Below, one piece after another: positions 12,190 to 24,892 of a stretch of 64,000 bases of DNA. The position numbers and the translations under genes were made by a program. Source of the DNA: Mixophyes australis (lineage: Eukaryota > Chordata > Amphibia > Anura > Limnodynastidae); assembly GCA_036250195.1 (NCBI GenBank), contig JAVHZZ010000003.1:346024875-346088874 (forward strand), given 5' to 3'. The notes under the pieces are model-generated. The model was not told where the DNA came from. It ran no database searches and was given only the letters and a program-made list of their open reading frames with translations. How positions within the stretch are numbered: position 1 is the stretch's first letter; the number at the start of each line of letters is the position of its first letter.

Positions 12190-12440
12190 CCTGATCTTGC
12201 ATTGCTTTAACAGCTAATGGCTTTGCTCCCTGGCCTGGGTGTTATTATCTTATTGAATACTGTTGCTGATCTTTGCTTTGTTTCAGATCATTTTTCTTTG
12301 CTGCTTGTCCTGACCTTGGTGCCTGTTATGACTTTTGATTTTTCATTTATTGATTTTGCACTGATTTTATCTGTTTGTGTATGGCTTGGCCTACCTGACC
12401 TCTACCACCCTTTTATTGCTTGCTAGTTGTAACCATATCG
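12190..12440. other. possible LTR-like fragment
   Basis: Pyrimidine-rich sequence with TGTCCTGACCTTGGTGCCTG and GCCTACCTGACCTCTACCAC, a style I associate with LTRs of gypsy-type elements in frogs. No LTR partner, primer-binding site or pol was seen. A 69-codon hydrophobic frame (12217-12426) runs through it and is probably incidental. Confidence 0.2.
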
Positions 12441-13900
12441 ATCAGTGACAATAGCTACAGTGTACAAGACATGGGTTCAACTGAGAACTAGTGAACACAT
12501 TAAGTTCTATGGTAAAGGGGGATTAGAAAGGCGAAGCCACAATTTACTGATATCACTGGTGCTGCTATTTAAACAAATGACGATAATGACCTACCTTTTT
12601 ATTATACACTGCAGTAAGTGCACACGTTCTAGTGCAAAAATCATTGTAGCCTTCCGCGGTTGTATACAAAGCCGCAGACAGTTATTTACTACAGGCGAGG
12701 GATGAGATTGATTAGCACACAAAGACATTTTATCAAACCATTTTACACAATAGCTAAAGCCCAGCAAATAAGACCTGTAAGGAAAGGCATATATTACCAG
12801 GCCAGGGTAAAATGAAAGCAATGTTCTACAATGGCAACAAGGTGAAAGAAAATTCCCTTACCTATTAAATTCCATAAAACCTAAGTGTAGTGTCAGCCTT
12901 TCTATTAAACCTTCAACCTCTCGCAGCCTGTGGTTCAGATGAGTGATGCGTTGGAGCCGTCTGCCCTCCCCATGGTAAAGCCACTCATGATATAAGCTCT
13001 ATTTATCTCTGACACACTAATGTGACTTTTACACTCTGCCATCTGTCAGCAGTTTTCTATTTACATGACAGGACCACTTGTAATTACATCTTTCTTAACA
13101 GTATCTCTTCTACATCACTGCATTTCATTTGTGCTCATTGAACTAAATATTCCTTTGGTGATTAGAGGAACTATCTGATGAAACACTGGACAACATAAAT
13201 ACAACATCTGTTTATTTGCATGTGTATTAATCACACTTCTAAATAGGATCAATGTTATTATGAAATTGTTTTATCGGTTGCCCTGCAGCGTTTAATAAGC
13301 TATTAACAGCTATATCGCATTGCGCGGATATATATCTATTGATAGATAAATAGACATATATAAAAACAATGGCATGTTTGCTTTACTTACAAGGTCCCCT
13401 GTGATGCTTTGTGCTGACTCGAGTTCCCTATGCTGATGCTACATAGAACAAACTGGCTGGATTTCCCATTAGACAGTAGAGATTTGTTAGATTGTGGTTT
13501 TCTATCATCGACCACAGGCAGAAGCTAGAATTACAGCATGTTCTTTGTCAATTATTATTATTACACAGTAATTACAAATCTCCCACATTTTATGTAGCAA
13601 TACAAGTATAATAGAAGGGAACGTGTATTACATAGAAGTGGTAGCCACACGGGGGGTCACGTGCTGTCCTCTTAACCAGTGAAAGGATTGTCATTAATAA
13701 TAAGAATATTAAAAACCCTAATTAAGATTCCCATTGTCAACAACAGTACCTGCCCAGTGACTTTCCTCCTGCCTAATAGACACAATACATCTAGTTGTTC
13801 TACACCATATCCTCCATACTGTCCTTCCTTATAGTCAGTCTCTGTGTCCTGTTTCAAAGGTAGTGAACTCCATAAAATTTCAGTGCCATTTATTATGTCA

Positions 13901-14218
13901 CCATCAATGTCAGCTATTTATATAGCGCCACTAATTCCGCAGCGCTGTGCAGAGAACTCACTCACATCAGTCCCTGCCCCATTGAAGCTTACAGTTTAAG
14001 TTCCATAACATACATACAGACCAAGAGAGACTAAGGTCAATTTAAGAGCAGCCAATTAACCTACTAGTATGTTTTTTGCAGTGTGGGAGGAAAGCGGAGC
14101 ACCCGGAGGAAACCCACACAAACATGGGGAGAACATACAAACTCCTCACAGATGAGGCCATGGTCGGGAATCAAACTCATGACCCCAGTGCTGTGAGGCA
14201 GAAGCGCTAACCACTAAG
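13901..14218 (-). mobile_element. tRNA-derived SINE, copy 2
   Basis: Reverse-strand copy of the 3351-3640 family. The tail (TATTTATATAGCGCCACTAA) is at the left and the A/B-box region (CTGTGAGGCAGAAGCGCTAA CCACTAAG) at the right. It is nearly full length, lacking only a few 5' bases. Confidence 0.87.
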
Positions 14219-15837
14219 GAAGGAGGGAAGATGATTAGCTGTATTGAGCTTTAGGTAGTGTTGGGATATTCATGTGGAGATATCAGAGAGTTACACAGGA
14301 TAGTACTGAAGGGGTCAGAGGAGGGTAGATGGTACTGGAGGCTGAATGAGCAAATTCATTTCTATGCCAAATGGATGACTTCATGGTGAAGTGTGTCACT
14401 AAATAAAATAAAGCCTAGAACCAAACTTCCACCAGTTTCTTACTTTAAATTGAAACTTATATACATATAAATTTGCTGAAATAAAGAGCGTATAATACCA
14501 GTTAACCCCTTTTGGCCTAGAAGTAAACCAAACATGACACTTACTGATAGAAAGCTGACGTCCACCGCAGTTTAATGTAAATATTCTGTACGACATCTCA
14601 GAAACTTAAAAGAGGAAACAACATAGAGAATAAAACATCAACAATAAATAACAAAATGACCACAATGTTAAAACCTAGCCCGCAGGTCCTTGCCAGAGAT
14701 CAATATTGATACATAGCGATACCGAACCATACACTAGCCTTAAAGGATTAACAAGCTACAGTGTGTACATGGGACACCACTTAACACATAAGAAAAAACC
14801 TTTTACCACCATTTTTCCTGTTAGTCATATTCCATACCCGGGGCCGAAACTGATCCCAGCTTATAACTCTGACTTCATGCCAATGCACTTCTACCTCTCT
14901 CTCCTGAAGACCAAAGGACCAATCAGTAGGTGGAACACCTGCTCTCGGATCTGCCCAGTGTACATAGGATATTGCCAAAAAGCCATTCAATAGACTTCAT
15001 AGAACCTGACAATAAAAAAAAGAACCTAACTTCTAACTTAATGAGGCCTAATGGATAAATAAAACCCTGAAACCTATAAATGGTCAATTCTCCTCAAGGT
15101 TGACTCAAATCCCATTGAACCGCCCCAATTATAAATAAGTGAGATCTATAGTCATTAAACAAGAGACCTAAGCCTTATAAATATTGTCCTAATTGAAAAT
15201 GGGCTTTACCGTATTCGTGCACCATTAAGGAAGAAGACCTGTATGGCCTAACCCAATGAAATCATAAAAATATTGCATACGAAAAGTAATGTATCCTTCT
15301 ACTCTAAAAAGCTGCACCCTTGAGACCTTTACACTTCTTGTCTATGCCCTATAATGGTACACCTAAATTCCTAAATTGCAGATGCCCCTTACTGAACTGA
15401 CTCCCTTAGCTGGGGTTCATGCTCAATCTCTGCCAACTAGGCCCCATTGATAGGGAAAAGATGAGTCATCTAGGAGGACAGGACTTGCTAGCCCTGGGAA
15501 GCCCAACAGGTAAAGAGAATGGCATGCTAGATAATTGCTGTCCTCCCCATGAACAGCTGCCTGCGTCTTTATGTGGATTAGTAGCTTTCACCCCCACACA
15601 AAGAAACTTTTATACTTATTTTACAAAGTGTCAGCATAAACATTTAGCAGCAATATATAATATTTGTTACTTCAGTTGCTTTGCCACTAAATATGGCAGA
15701 CCCAATGACTGATACCTTTCTCCATAACTCAACCTCACAAAAAAAAATCTCTAAGGCTATCCCTATACCCCTCTACCTGGCTTTGTCTTGCTCTTGTCAT
15801 GTATAACCTCCACTAAGCTTCACCTACCTTTGGATTA

Positions 15838-15965
15838 CTGGTGTTTCCCATAGCAACCAATCAGAATCTGTGATTTTTCTAGTGCAGCTCAGAAACTCAA
15901 AGTGATTATCTGATTTGTTGCGATGGGCAACACCATCTATTTCTTTTGCTCCATTTTCTTAAATG
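15838..15965. mobile_element. diverged copy of the ATAGCAACCAATCA palindromic element
   Basis: CCCATAGCAACCAATCAGAA at the left and ATTATCTGATTTGTTGCGAT GGGCAACACC at the right form the degraded inverted arms seen in 849-1012. Confidence 0.55.
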
Positions 15966-16488
15966 TCCCCTGACCCTGGTGGACCACTTTGCTGCCTCTA
16001 ATTTAAACATGTTTAAATCACTGATGGGCACCTGATGGCCCTCCGATCTTTCACCAGCATCCCACAGCTCCTTGCTGCTTTATGTGTCATCGGGTCTTTT
16101 CTCATCTTTGTGCCCCGTTTGCCCCAGTTCTTATTCTCAGCTTTACGTCCGCTGAGCTTAACCCTTGGCCTAAATCTTATTTAAAGATGGGGTAGTGGGT
16201 GAAAGTGAAAGGGTAAATAAGGCTGAACTTGATTTTAATTGACTGGAACAGTCACATTCCACATCCTTCTCAGCACAACAGTCTGCACCAATGTGCTGAA
16301 AAATTGTTATTGTCCCATGTGTAAGTGGATCCAAAAATAGACACACGTTCTTGATCTTGGGGCACATTAAAATCAAAAAGCACAATAGGTTGATGGATGA
16401 AAACCTCTCTGTAGAATTGCATTGTGGCTGCTCCAGCCTTTCACCTAGCTTTCAAAAGCTTCTGGTCAACCAGAAGTCACACTGAATT

Positions 16489-16804
16489 TATCATCATCAG
16501 CTATTTATATAGCGCCACTAATTCCGCAGCGCTGCAAAGAGAATTCACTCACAACAGTCCCCGCCCTATTGGAGCTTACAGTCTAAATTCCCTAACATAC
16601 ACACAGACCGAGAGTGACTAAGGTCAATTTAATAGCAGCCAATTAACCTACCAGTATGTTGTGTGGGAGGAAAGCAGAGCACCCGGAGGAAACCCACGCA
16701 AACATGAGGAGAACATACAAACCCCAGACAGATAAGGCCATGGTCAGGAATTGAACTCATGACCCCAGTGCTGTGAGGCAGAAGTGCTAACCACTAAGCC
16801 ACCA
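16489..16804 (-). mobile_element. tRNA-derived SINE, copy 3
   Basis: Reverse-strand copy with a (CAT)-type tail, CCGCAGCGCTG, the CCTCCGGG-type body (as CACCCGGAGGAAACCC) and the tRNA-like head ending CTAACCACTAAGCCACCA. It is full length or close to it. Confidence 0.88.
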
Positions 16805-17994
16805 GAATTGTCAAACTTGTTTGCTATAGCTTACACCATATTATTTTTCCTGCATTAAAATGGCCAATACTGTGTTATTAGGTGTTTCTTTCTTTGATGA
16901 AATAGATTGTGTTAAAGTATTGCTGAGTAAGGGTAATGTGTGGCCCTTTTGAAGGTTAGAGGGCTGACCATGTCAGCCCATCGCTGGTTTAAATAAAATA
17001 AAACCCACTATATTCACTTGTATGTTATATAAACATTCAGCTCTTGATTTTTTTCTACTCATGTAATCTAGAAAATTATTTTACTTAACTTCTCTATTAG
17101 GTCAAAATCATCAGCAGTCGCTTGCTGCTATTTATAGGACACTGATATTATGACAAGCTCCATATTGTTTTGTTCTCTACCCTACAAGATTATATATAAT
17201 GAGTGGTTTCCTCCACGTATTTGATTATAATCATTATTCACTGAACTATAATAACTAATAATACAAATCGTGGTTACTGGAAAGAAAGTACATTCAGGGC
17301 TTTATTTAAGAATAATTTCTAAAGGTACTACATTTCATCTTACTGCAGGATTATTATCCAGCATAGCTAATAAAATAACATGTATTCTTTTTATCTCGTC
17401 TGACGAATGTCACTTAGATGTCACATAGATGTTCAAATCTACACGTTGAAATGTCTTAAAAGCTGGGGACCATTAGGGTCACATGTCAAACAAAGAGACA
17501 TTCATTTACTGCCTTTTCCTGTGATCTGTGAACATAATTGAAAGGAGGTTAAAAATACCATTAACAGTTCAAGTCTCTGCTAGATCTCTCCTTGTTAGTG
17601 GTCTTAATGTGACTTATTCTTATTCGTCTTATCCATCTCTCACTAGAGAAGTCTATTTTAAAGTTTAAAGTGTAATCATCAAACCCTACATTGACTTGTA
17701 TTTTCTCAAAGAAGCCTAAAAGTAATCAGAATGACAGTTTGTTCATATAATGCAGACTTATGCTACTGTCATACGAGCAGGTTTTTTTCCCCTGCCAATT
17801 TGGTTATATCACCCAGAATTGGTATACAATAGAGAATTGGAGGATACCAATAGGATAATCCTAACCTGATTGAATTGGGAAAATCCTGACTGCAGTTGAT
17901 TTGATAACTAATCAACGTGGTCAACTAATTAACAATCAGAGCGGCCGGCCAGCACACTCTGCCTGCTTGACTCTGCAGAACGGACATGCACAAA

Positions 17995-18031
17995 GTGTGC
18001 AGCCACCGGCAGCAAGCCGGTGGCTGCACAC
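17995..18031. repeat. 15-bp perfect stem, 7-nt loop
   Basis: GTGTGCAGCCACCGG, loop CAGCAAG, CCGGTGGCTGCACAC. It lies in a GC-rich patch (17940-18180) that looks like part of an unassigned interspersed element. Confidence 0.7.
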
Positions 18032-19464
18032 TGCCCCCCCTCGGATCTGCCACTGATTGTGGCAGAGTTGTGATTGGTCCTCTGACCAGGAGGCTGGGTA
18101 GCATTGCCGAAAGCCTGGGACTAATGTGCCCCTGGAGTGGCGACACTGGGGTGCCATAAATCACAGGTCTTGCACCATAACACGTGATTTTGATGAGATC
18201 CTGCACCACTTTTTTCACGCACACGCCTTCCTTTTTGCCCTCACCTTATGGCTGGGCAGGAAAATTTTTATATTTGCTCAGCTATTATAAAACTATTTAT
18301 TTTTTCTCCACGTTTGCCACTTTCACTTTTATGTTTTTACGGATTTTAGGGGTGTGGGTAGGCCCTTATGGGCTCTGTGACTCTAAAGATCTAGGGAGGA
18401 CTGTGTGAACATAAGGCTTCCTGAGTGAAGCTCCAGCAGATTCCAGGTGCAAAATGGGCCCCCCTAGTCTTGTGGCGAAGGGGGTCTGAAGACCCTTGCC
18501 CCCTAAGGGATCTTTTGACCTCAGGGGTTGGGGAAGAGGGCCTTTCCTCTTTTTACACCTTTTTATTGCACTTTAGGAATGAAAGTAGTGTTCCCGGGCT
18601 TTCAAAATTTTTTTAAAAAAATAGGACTGCTCACTTGGATCCCTACAATAACCCAACAATAACTGTTGTGTTATGATACGAATAGAAATCTGTGTATATG
18701 AACGGAAACAAAACATATACAATTGCATATGTTTTACTTTGCACTAATGTGCCTAATTCTCTGCGAAGAACCCACTTCCCAGTCATTGGAAATACAATAA
18801 TATGTACATTTACAGGTTTGCGGATGCTCAGGAACATGAGAATGTATCACTACAAAGTCGACCTTATTTCCACTTCAAGGCCACTTCCATCATTAATTTA
18901 AACCTCTGTGTTTTCCTCCTAATATACAGCTCAGTTTATCCTCCTTTAAGTCAATTAATTATGAGAGTGAGATTGGGACTCTCCTTACTACATGCGCCTC
19001 TTCTGTGTATTTAAAGGTTCTGATTACATTGCTCAAAGTGCAGAGATGAGTTTGGGTTTCCTGAGCGTCTAACCTGCCAGAAAAATCTAATATTTTTGCG
19101 GGTAAGAAAAGGCTGTACACTTTCCTGTAAAATAGGGAACGCCTCATTGAATGTGTCTTCACCACCCCCCCATGTTTATTTAAATAATCTGGTCCTGCAA
19201 AATGAAATGTAATTTGTTCACTAATCTGCACTAATCACAGGATTTGACTTGTGACATCAACTGCTAAATGCAACAAGGGAGCTGGAAATATAATAAAAAA
19301 CGTATTTCTTTTTATAATTATCATTTATTTATATGTTTCAAATCATATTATGCAGCGCTGTACTTAGAATCATTCAGTCCCTGCCCCACTGGAGTTAGCC
19401 TTCTAAATCGCCTTCCACAAATACACACACAAACACCCTAGGGTCCATTTTGTCACGATTACAA

Positions 19465-19799
19465 GTATATTTTTCATACTTGCCTACTTCTGAGATCCCC
19501 CCCTATGGGAGCAGAGATCTTAGTGATGTTCTCTGGGGGCGTTGCCACTGGAATAGCGCCATTAGGCCCCACCCTCTTTGAAAAATGACACAATTTTTGT
19601 ACATTTGCTGTAAGGGGCGGGGCCAGGATGTTGCGATCCTTGACACTAAGGTTTCGTCTCCTCGCTCATGTCATTAAGAAAGTGACAGGATTCGGGAGAT
19701 GCCCTGCTCTTCCAGGACTCCGGGAGACTCCCGAATGTCTGGGAGTTCTCCCAGACTCCTGGAAGAGCAAGGCAACCATTCCAGGAGAATATGCAACTA
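19465..19799. mobile_element. TACTTGCCTACT-family miniature element inserted in SINE
   Basis: The left end CATACTTGCCTACTTCTGAG and right end GGAGAATATGCAACTATG are degenerate inverse copies. Just inside is the family's hallmark CTCCGGGAGACTCCCGAATG TCTGGGAGTTCTCCCAGACT CCTGGAAGAG. Relatives lie at 22160, 32015, 37240, 37918, 60294 and 61030. Confidence 0.65.
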
Positions 19800-19840
19800 T
19801 GATGGTTTTGGAGTGTGGGAGGAAACTGGAGCACCCGGAG

Positions 19841-19997
19841 CCGAGGCTGAACTAGCGATCTTTGGGCCCCGATGCAGGGAGGTGGGGATGAGGAAACCGG
19901 GGCCCCTAACCCTCTGCATCTGCCATGCAGTGGGCCACATTATCTCCATAGGCCCCGGCGCACTTCAGCTGCCGCACCAATGGTAGTTCCACCACTG
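19841..19997. mobile_element. 157-bp hAT-type element with perfect 8-bp target duplication
   Basis: Flanked by ACCCGGAG at 19833-19840 and 19998-20005. Undisturbed SINE copies carry this octamer once at the same place, so the insertion boundary is exact. Ends are CCGAGGCTGAACTAGCG and TGGTAGTTCCACCACTG. The 8-bp duplication and the CAGTGGTGGAACTACC terminus are typical of hAT elements. Non-coding. Confidence 0.85.
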
Positions 19998-20161
19998 ACC
20001 CGGAGGAAACCAATGCAAACACGGGGAGAACATACAAAATCCACACAGACAGGGTCTATGTTGAAACCGAATCCAAAACCCCTGAGCTGTGAGAGAGCAA
20101 TGCTAACCACTCTGCCACAAAGGTTCCGGCAGAGGATCATTGGAAATGCCAGCACCGGCCC

Positions 20162-20163
20162 TG

Positions 20164-20195
<32 letters not shown>

Positions 20196-20251
20196 CATAT
20201 ATATATATATATATATCTCTATATATATATATATATCTATATATATATATA

Positions 20252-20298
<47 letters not shown>
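20162..20298. repeat. (AAAT)n then (AT)n/(ATCT)n microsatellite
   Basis: Tandem AATA units followed by AT dinucleotides with interspersed ATCT. The frames here are artefacts. Confidence 0.95.
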
Positions 20299-20306
<8 letters not shown>

Positions 20307-21090
20307 AAAAGCTCATCTGAAACATAGACAGACAGACAGGAAGATATATATGATGGACAATCAGGCAGAAAAATACTACTGTTAGACAAGTAGACAGGCA
20401 GAGAGATAAATAAACAGATCACAAATAAAGTCTAACAACAAAGGTTCAGAAAAGCATTCACCTACAAATAGGTAGAACAGGATTTTTGTTTTAAAAAAAA
20501 TAAAAACACACAGCCCAGTAGCTGAGCAAGAGCTGTAGACAGGGAGGGATGTTTCTGCTGCAATATGACAGGAATGCAGACAGGGAGGGATCCAGTTATA
20601 AGACAGGGACACTGTATTTATGTACCAGGGGACTGGGGCTATCTTCAATCACTGCAGAGTGAACCCTCCTAAACTGCAGACAACAAACCTGTCCACTCCG
20701 AGATAAGTCACCATTTAACATATCGTAGACATTACCAATTAAACACTATTTCAATTGATGATGCAATTAGGTCTTTAGCATTCAGTGAGATGGATGAAAT
20801 AGACACAGACTGCTTATGTTTGGATGTATTCACTAGTAAAATAGTGTTGAACATTCAACATTTTAGGAGTAATAGGATTAAGAAACATATGGTCCTAAAA
20901 AGACGTAAAATAAATTATATGAATACAAGTTGCCTAAGAAATATATATATAAGAGCTAATAACATTGAGAAATATATATGAGAAAGCAGGTGAGGATTGT
21001 GAGAATACTTTGGCTCAGGGGCGGGGGTTGTAGCACATACAGCTGTATGGCCAATAGGAAGCTGGCAAGTGGCTTCTTATTGGTCTAATT

Positions 21091-21535
21091 CAGTGGTGGG
21101 ATTCAAATAAATGAACAACCGGTTCTCTGCCCTAATGACCGTTTTAAATATGCAAAAATCTGTTTTGCCCTTCAAAACACTGCGTCATGCCACTTTTGCC
21201 CCTCAAAGCACTGTGCCATACCGCTTTTGCCCCTCAAAACACTGTGCCATGCCACCTTTGCCCCTCAAAACACTGTGCCATGCCGCCTTTGCTCCCCCTT
21301 GCTTCTGTTCCTACACTTACCTTTTATATCGGTTTCTTACTTCTCTTCTCCATTCTTCTCTTCGGTCTTCTTTCTTGCCGCCAACTCCTCTCTGCGCCGC
21401 TCCTCCCGAAATGTTGGGCGTGGCATCATCACGTCCCGCCCGACATTCAGTGAGGACGGAGCAGGGAGGAGAAGTGCCGACGCCTATCCTGTCCTATCTG
21501 GGTACAGGGGATGCCCCAGCTGGCCAGTGCTGAGC
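21091..21535. mobile_element. possible hAT-type element with internal 31-bp tandem repeat
   Basis: The left end CAGTGGTGGGATTCAAATAA followed by CAACCGGTTCTCTGCC resembles ends of non-autonomous hAT elements. No right terminus was identified. Four 31-bp direct repeats sit inside (21168-21291). Confidence 0.4.
21168..21291. repeat. 31-bp tandem repeat, four units
   Basis: Units of CCCCTCAAAACACTGTGCCA TGCCACCTTTG start at 21168, 21199, 21230 and 21261. The first is the most diverged. The overlapping frames at 21111-21607 are by-products. Confidence 0.9.
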
Positions 21536-21631
21536 CATAGAAACCACAAACACAGGAGGATTTTTTTTTTTGTCTTTGCCTGGGCAGCATATTCGGCTGG
21601 TTACTAATGTTAACCTGCTAAATATGTGTAT

Positions 21632-21722
21632 GTTAGGGAATTTAGACTGTAAGCTCCAATGGGGCAGGGACCGCTGTGAGTGAGTTCTCTGTACAGCACT
21701 GCGGAAATAGCTGATGCTGATG
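21632..21722 (+). mobile_element. SINE 3' fragment
   Basis: Holds only the tail part: GAATTTAGACTGTAAGCTCC, GGGGCAGGGACCG, TCTCTGTACAGCACTGCGG and a GATGCTGATGA tail. Confidence 0.8.
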
Positions 21723-21814
21723 AGTACCAATGACTTGGATGTCTAAGACATTCAGGTTTTGTGGTAGAGCATGTAAACATGTGCTCTACCACTAGAGGCA
21801 CTGTCCCAATGATG

Positions 21815-21930
21815 ATTATCATCAACATTTATTTATATAGCGCCAGTAAATTCCGTCGCACTTTACAATTGGGAACAAACAGTAATAAAACAATACTGGA
21901 TAATACATACAGACAGAGAGGTAAGATTTG
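21815..21930 (-). mobile_element. retroelement 3' tail fragment (second tail type)
   Basis: ATCATCAACATTTATTTATA TAGCGCCAGTAAATTCCG followed by CACTTTACAATTGGGAACAA and an ACAGACAGAGAGGTAAGA region. It shares the GGCGCTATATAAAT end with the SINEs but has a different body, so it is probably a separate SINE or LINE family. A shorter tail of this type is at 49422-49458. Confidence 0.6.
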
Positions 21931-22159
21931 CTAGACAAAGAGCATCTCTTTCATACAGAAATCACCAGTCACTTGGTCACCATTATTACATAAAGGGATA
22001 GCAATCTCCATGAAATTCGTTTCCCAATGTGTCTAACTAGTGATTGGCTGTCCAGAAGGTGCCTATTTACATGTCAAATGATATAAAATGCTATGCAAGT
22101 GTTGCATAGGATATATAACAATGGCTTCCTAAGTTAGGGCCAGACATTGCTGTAAATCC

Positions 22160-22325
22160 TACAGCATACTTGCCTACTATTCTAAAATGTCCGGGATACT
22201 CCTAAATGCCAGGGCAGACGAGGCCTTGATGACAAAGTTCGCAAGAGGACAGGATCGCTCCCAAACACTTGCCCTTTGGACCTCTCTTCCGGGCTCTCCT
22301 GGAAGGGAGGTCCAAAATTTAAGCA
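22160..22325. mobile_element. TACTTGCCTACT-family fragment
   Basis: Left end ATACTTGCCTACTATTCTAA AATGTCCGGGATACTCC, followed by a body that diverges and then GGGCTCTCCTGGAAGGGAGG. Confidence 0.55.
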
Positions 22326-22430
22326 AATATGCATGAGTAGCAGTGAAAACGTTGAAAACAGGAAGTCTGATGTGCATAGGAAAAAAGGGGAGTGTAGTGC
22401 GGGATCTCCTACTTCTTCTGTGCAGCTACC

Positions 22431-22690
22431 CACCTATGCAACTCTTCCAGTCTTTAAACATTCTCTGAAAACCCATCTGTTTATTAGAGCTTACCCTACT
22501 ACTCACACTAATGCACCCTAACACCAATCCCAATCTCCTCTCTGAGCCACAATCGCTCCTCTTGTCTCAGCTGTCCCCTCTTCCAATTAGAATGTAAGCT
22601 CTTCCATGAGCAGGGCCCCCATACCCCTTGTCGTATGCACTTCTGACACCTCTAATTGTGCTCTTGTGGATTTACCTAACCAATTTTAAC
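22431..22690 (+). mobile_element. L2/CR1-like LINE 3' end fragment
   Basis: Matches the end of the LINE relic at 28420-29245. Both have the coding remnant for K.HLFIRAYP..THTNAP and then TTAGAATGTAAGCTC and GAGCAGGGCC in the 3' UTR. Truncated at the 5' end. Confidence 0.75.
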
Positions 22691-22695
22691 TATTA

Positions 22696-22869
22696 GGGAG
22701 TAATTCAATTAGCAGTGAAGTGTCTCTGGAACATCCGTAAGACACTTTGTGAGCGAGATTTTCAAGAAATCATTTGCTCAAAAATGAGTGGAGGTTTTTA
22801 ACTGTAATTGCTGGCAATGTGCGTGGCGCAATGACTGCGCGCCACATCACCGGCAATTCAATTCTCCCC
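22696..22869. mobile_element. Harbinger-like miniature element, TTA duplication
   Basis: Ends GGGAGTAATTCAATTAGC and GGCAATTCAATTCTCCCC are inverted copies, flanked by TTA at 22693-22695 and 22870-22872. A TWA duplication suits PIF/Harbinger. A related end occurs at about 49728-49765 (TTAGGGGACAATTCAATTAG). Confidence 0.65.
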
Positions 22870-24463
22870 TTAGTCTGGGTAGGGACAGCTCTGCTCAGCA
22901 TCAGCTGTATGGTAAGGTTGAGCTAGAACACATGGAACACTGGGAGGTGGTTTAAGTGCAATAACATACTCCTTGGAGAATTCCAGCTCTCCATGTGTGT
23001 ACTAACCACAGAGAACTATTCACTCTACTTGACATGGGGTTCATACCTTATTAGAGGCGCTGCAGGTACGCCTATGTAATCAGCCTACTTAGAACAAACC
23101 ATGTTATTTGATCTAATTGTAATATGTACACAGGATTAACAGCTTTTTATGGTAACTACAATGCTCACTGTGATGAGTAAGAAGACTTGTTTTTCTACTT
23201 TTAGCCCTTGGGTTCATATTTCAATAGAGTGATTACATAAACACAGGGAGAACCATGAATGCTCCATAAATAAACATACATTTCAGGGCTCAGATGAGAC
23301 ATATTGACAGCTTCCTATGTTTACACTGTTACAGTAATTCAAGATCACTATCCATTAACTTTCAAAACTTCTTTGTAAATCACAAAACACACACATACAT
23401 AACAATTGTAAGTACTGTTTTTTTTCCAAAACACTACTCGATATTAAGTAGAAGTGGACCTTTCACTATTAATGGATAAGGGGCCTATTTATCATCCTAT
23501 CATCTTCTGATAACTGGGATTAAAGCATAGAAATAGTAACGTTATTCATTAATGGAGGACCACAGCAGATATCTCATGGATTCAAGACAATACCTGTTTG
23601 TTATATATCCTCTAGTAGTTTCTGGATGTTCAACCAGAAGATAGAAATCTTATGGCAGGTCCACCAACGTGATAGAAATCTCTTTTATGGACACATTCTC
23701 TCCAACACAAAGAGATGAAGGGAAAATCTTATGTCATTTATCTGGTACCATGTACCACCTCGTGTACACTTTATATGCATGTTCTTTAATAAGCATAGAA
23801 ATAAAAGCTATAACTTTTGCCTGTCTGGCTTTTGCCCATAAACCTTCATCAGATGTAGGGCCCAAACCTCTATAAAGTATACATATAGAACCCTGTATCA
23901 TTGTAGAGTAGTAACACATTGCTTCATAGGAAGTCAAGGATCTAAACAGTTGGACCCTCTGGATGATTATTAAGAGGAGAGCCCACTTGGAGGCTGGATG
24001 ATCTAGATATTCCCTCTGTGACATAATTTACAAATTATGGTTATAACTTTTGGTAAAATATGGAACTCTTGCAAAAATGTTTCATTTGTATAATTCCAGT
24101 TACCAATCCAGGAAGACTGAACTCTGAGTGCCATGGGGCAGTCAATAATGGCCTCAAAAATGTGTATGCCAACTTGTACCTTAATGTCAACAATTGCTAG
24201 TCCTTATACAAAATTCCCTCTGTCATCCTGAACTACAGGGGCCAGGACGGTAATCTGATATCTCATTTGGGATGAGAACCGGGACAGTTTGGAAAAGGTA
24301 AAACAATTCTTAATCACCACCATCAGCTGCTGCCTTCGTGCAGGTAGATCTGATTTAATATTTGCAAAGAGAGAAGATAACTCAGCCCATTCTGTTGTAC
24401 AAGAATGGTAGTGTGGCATGATTAAATGCCATACAACTGGTGATCGATGGTGCCGTGTGTGAC

Positions 24464-24892
24464 TTAAGCTGGGTACACACTACACAGTTTTCATCCAATA
24501 ATTGGCTCAATCAGCCGACATACGACCGCTCGCTCAAAAGTCGGGTCAGTGTGTGCAGTGACACGATGGTCGAAAGTCTCCCCAAATCGACGATTATCGC
24601 CTCATTTGGTTGGTCGTACCGTTTAATATTTTTGTTCCAATCTCGTTTCCGATGTGCGGTGTGTGTATAAACTTCCGACCGATCCACAACAGTGAGTACG
24701 AAATTACAGTTATTGCTCACGACAACATGGCTGTAAAAAGTCGCTAAAGGGACGTCCGCTCTTCCCTTTATCTTCCTAAACAAGGCTAGTGTGTATGCAG
24801 TCCATGGACCGAGCGATCGGAACATCGATCGCATGTAAAATCGCTCTGCATAAAAAGTTGGTTGAAATTTCTGTAGTGTGTACACAGCTTAA
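24464..24892. mobile_element. TTAA-flanked miniature element (T2/Kolobok-like)
   Basis: TTAAGCTGGGTACACACTAC at 24464 and GTAGTGTGTACACAGCTTAA ending at 24892 are near-perfect inverse copies including the TTAA. TTAA targets are used by Kolobok/T2 and piggyBac; T2-type elements are abundant in frogs, so I prefer that. The 124-codon minus frame at 24511-24885 has no recognisable domain. Confidence 0.8.

Larger units (their letters stand above)
19317..20125 (-). mobile_element. old SINE copy broken by two insertions
   Basis: SINE pieces on the minus strand occur at 19317-19460 (tail: GCAGCGCTGTAC, CAGTCCCTGCCCCACTGGAG), 19800-19840 (GGAGTGTGGGAGGAAACTGG AGCACCCGGAG) and 19998-20125 (ACCCGGAGGAAACC, GGGGAGAACATAC, head CTAACCACTCTGCCACAAAG). 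Insertions at about 19465-19799 and exactly 19841-19997 separate them. The copy is more diverged than the others. Confidence 0.75.

Noticed and set aside
14690..15800. Possible mitochondrial insertion, because of low G and A/C-rich composition
   Set aside because: No mitochondrial rRNA, tRNA or protein segment could be recognised.
24511..24885. 124-codon minus-strand frame as a gene
   Set aside because: It lies within the TTAA-flanked miniature element and includes the terminal region; no domain is visible.
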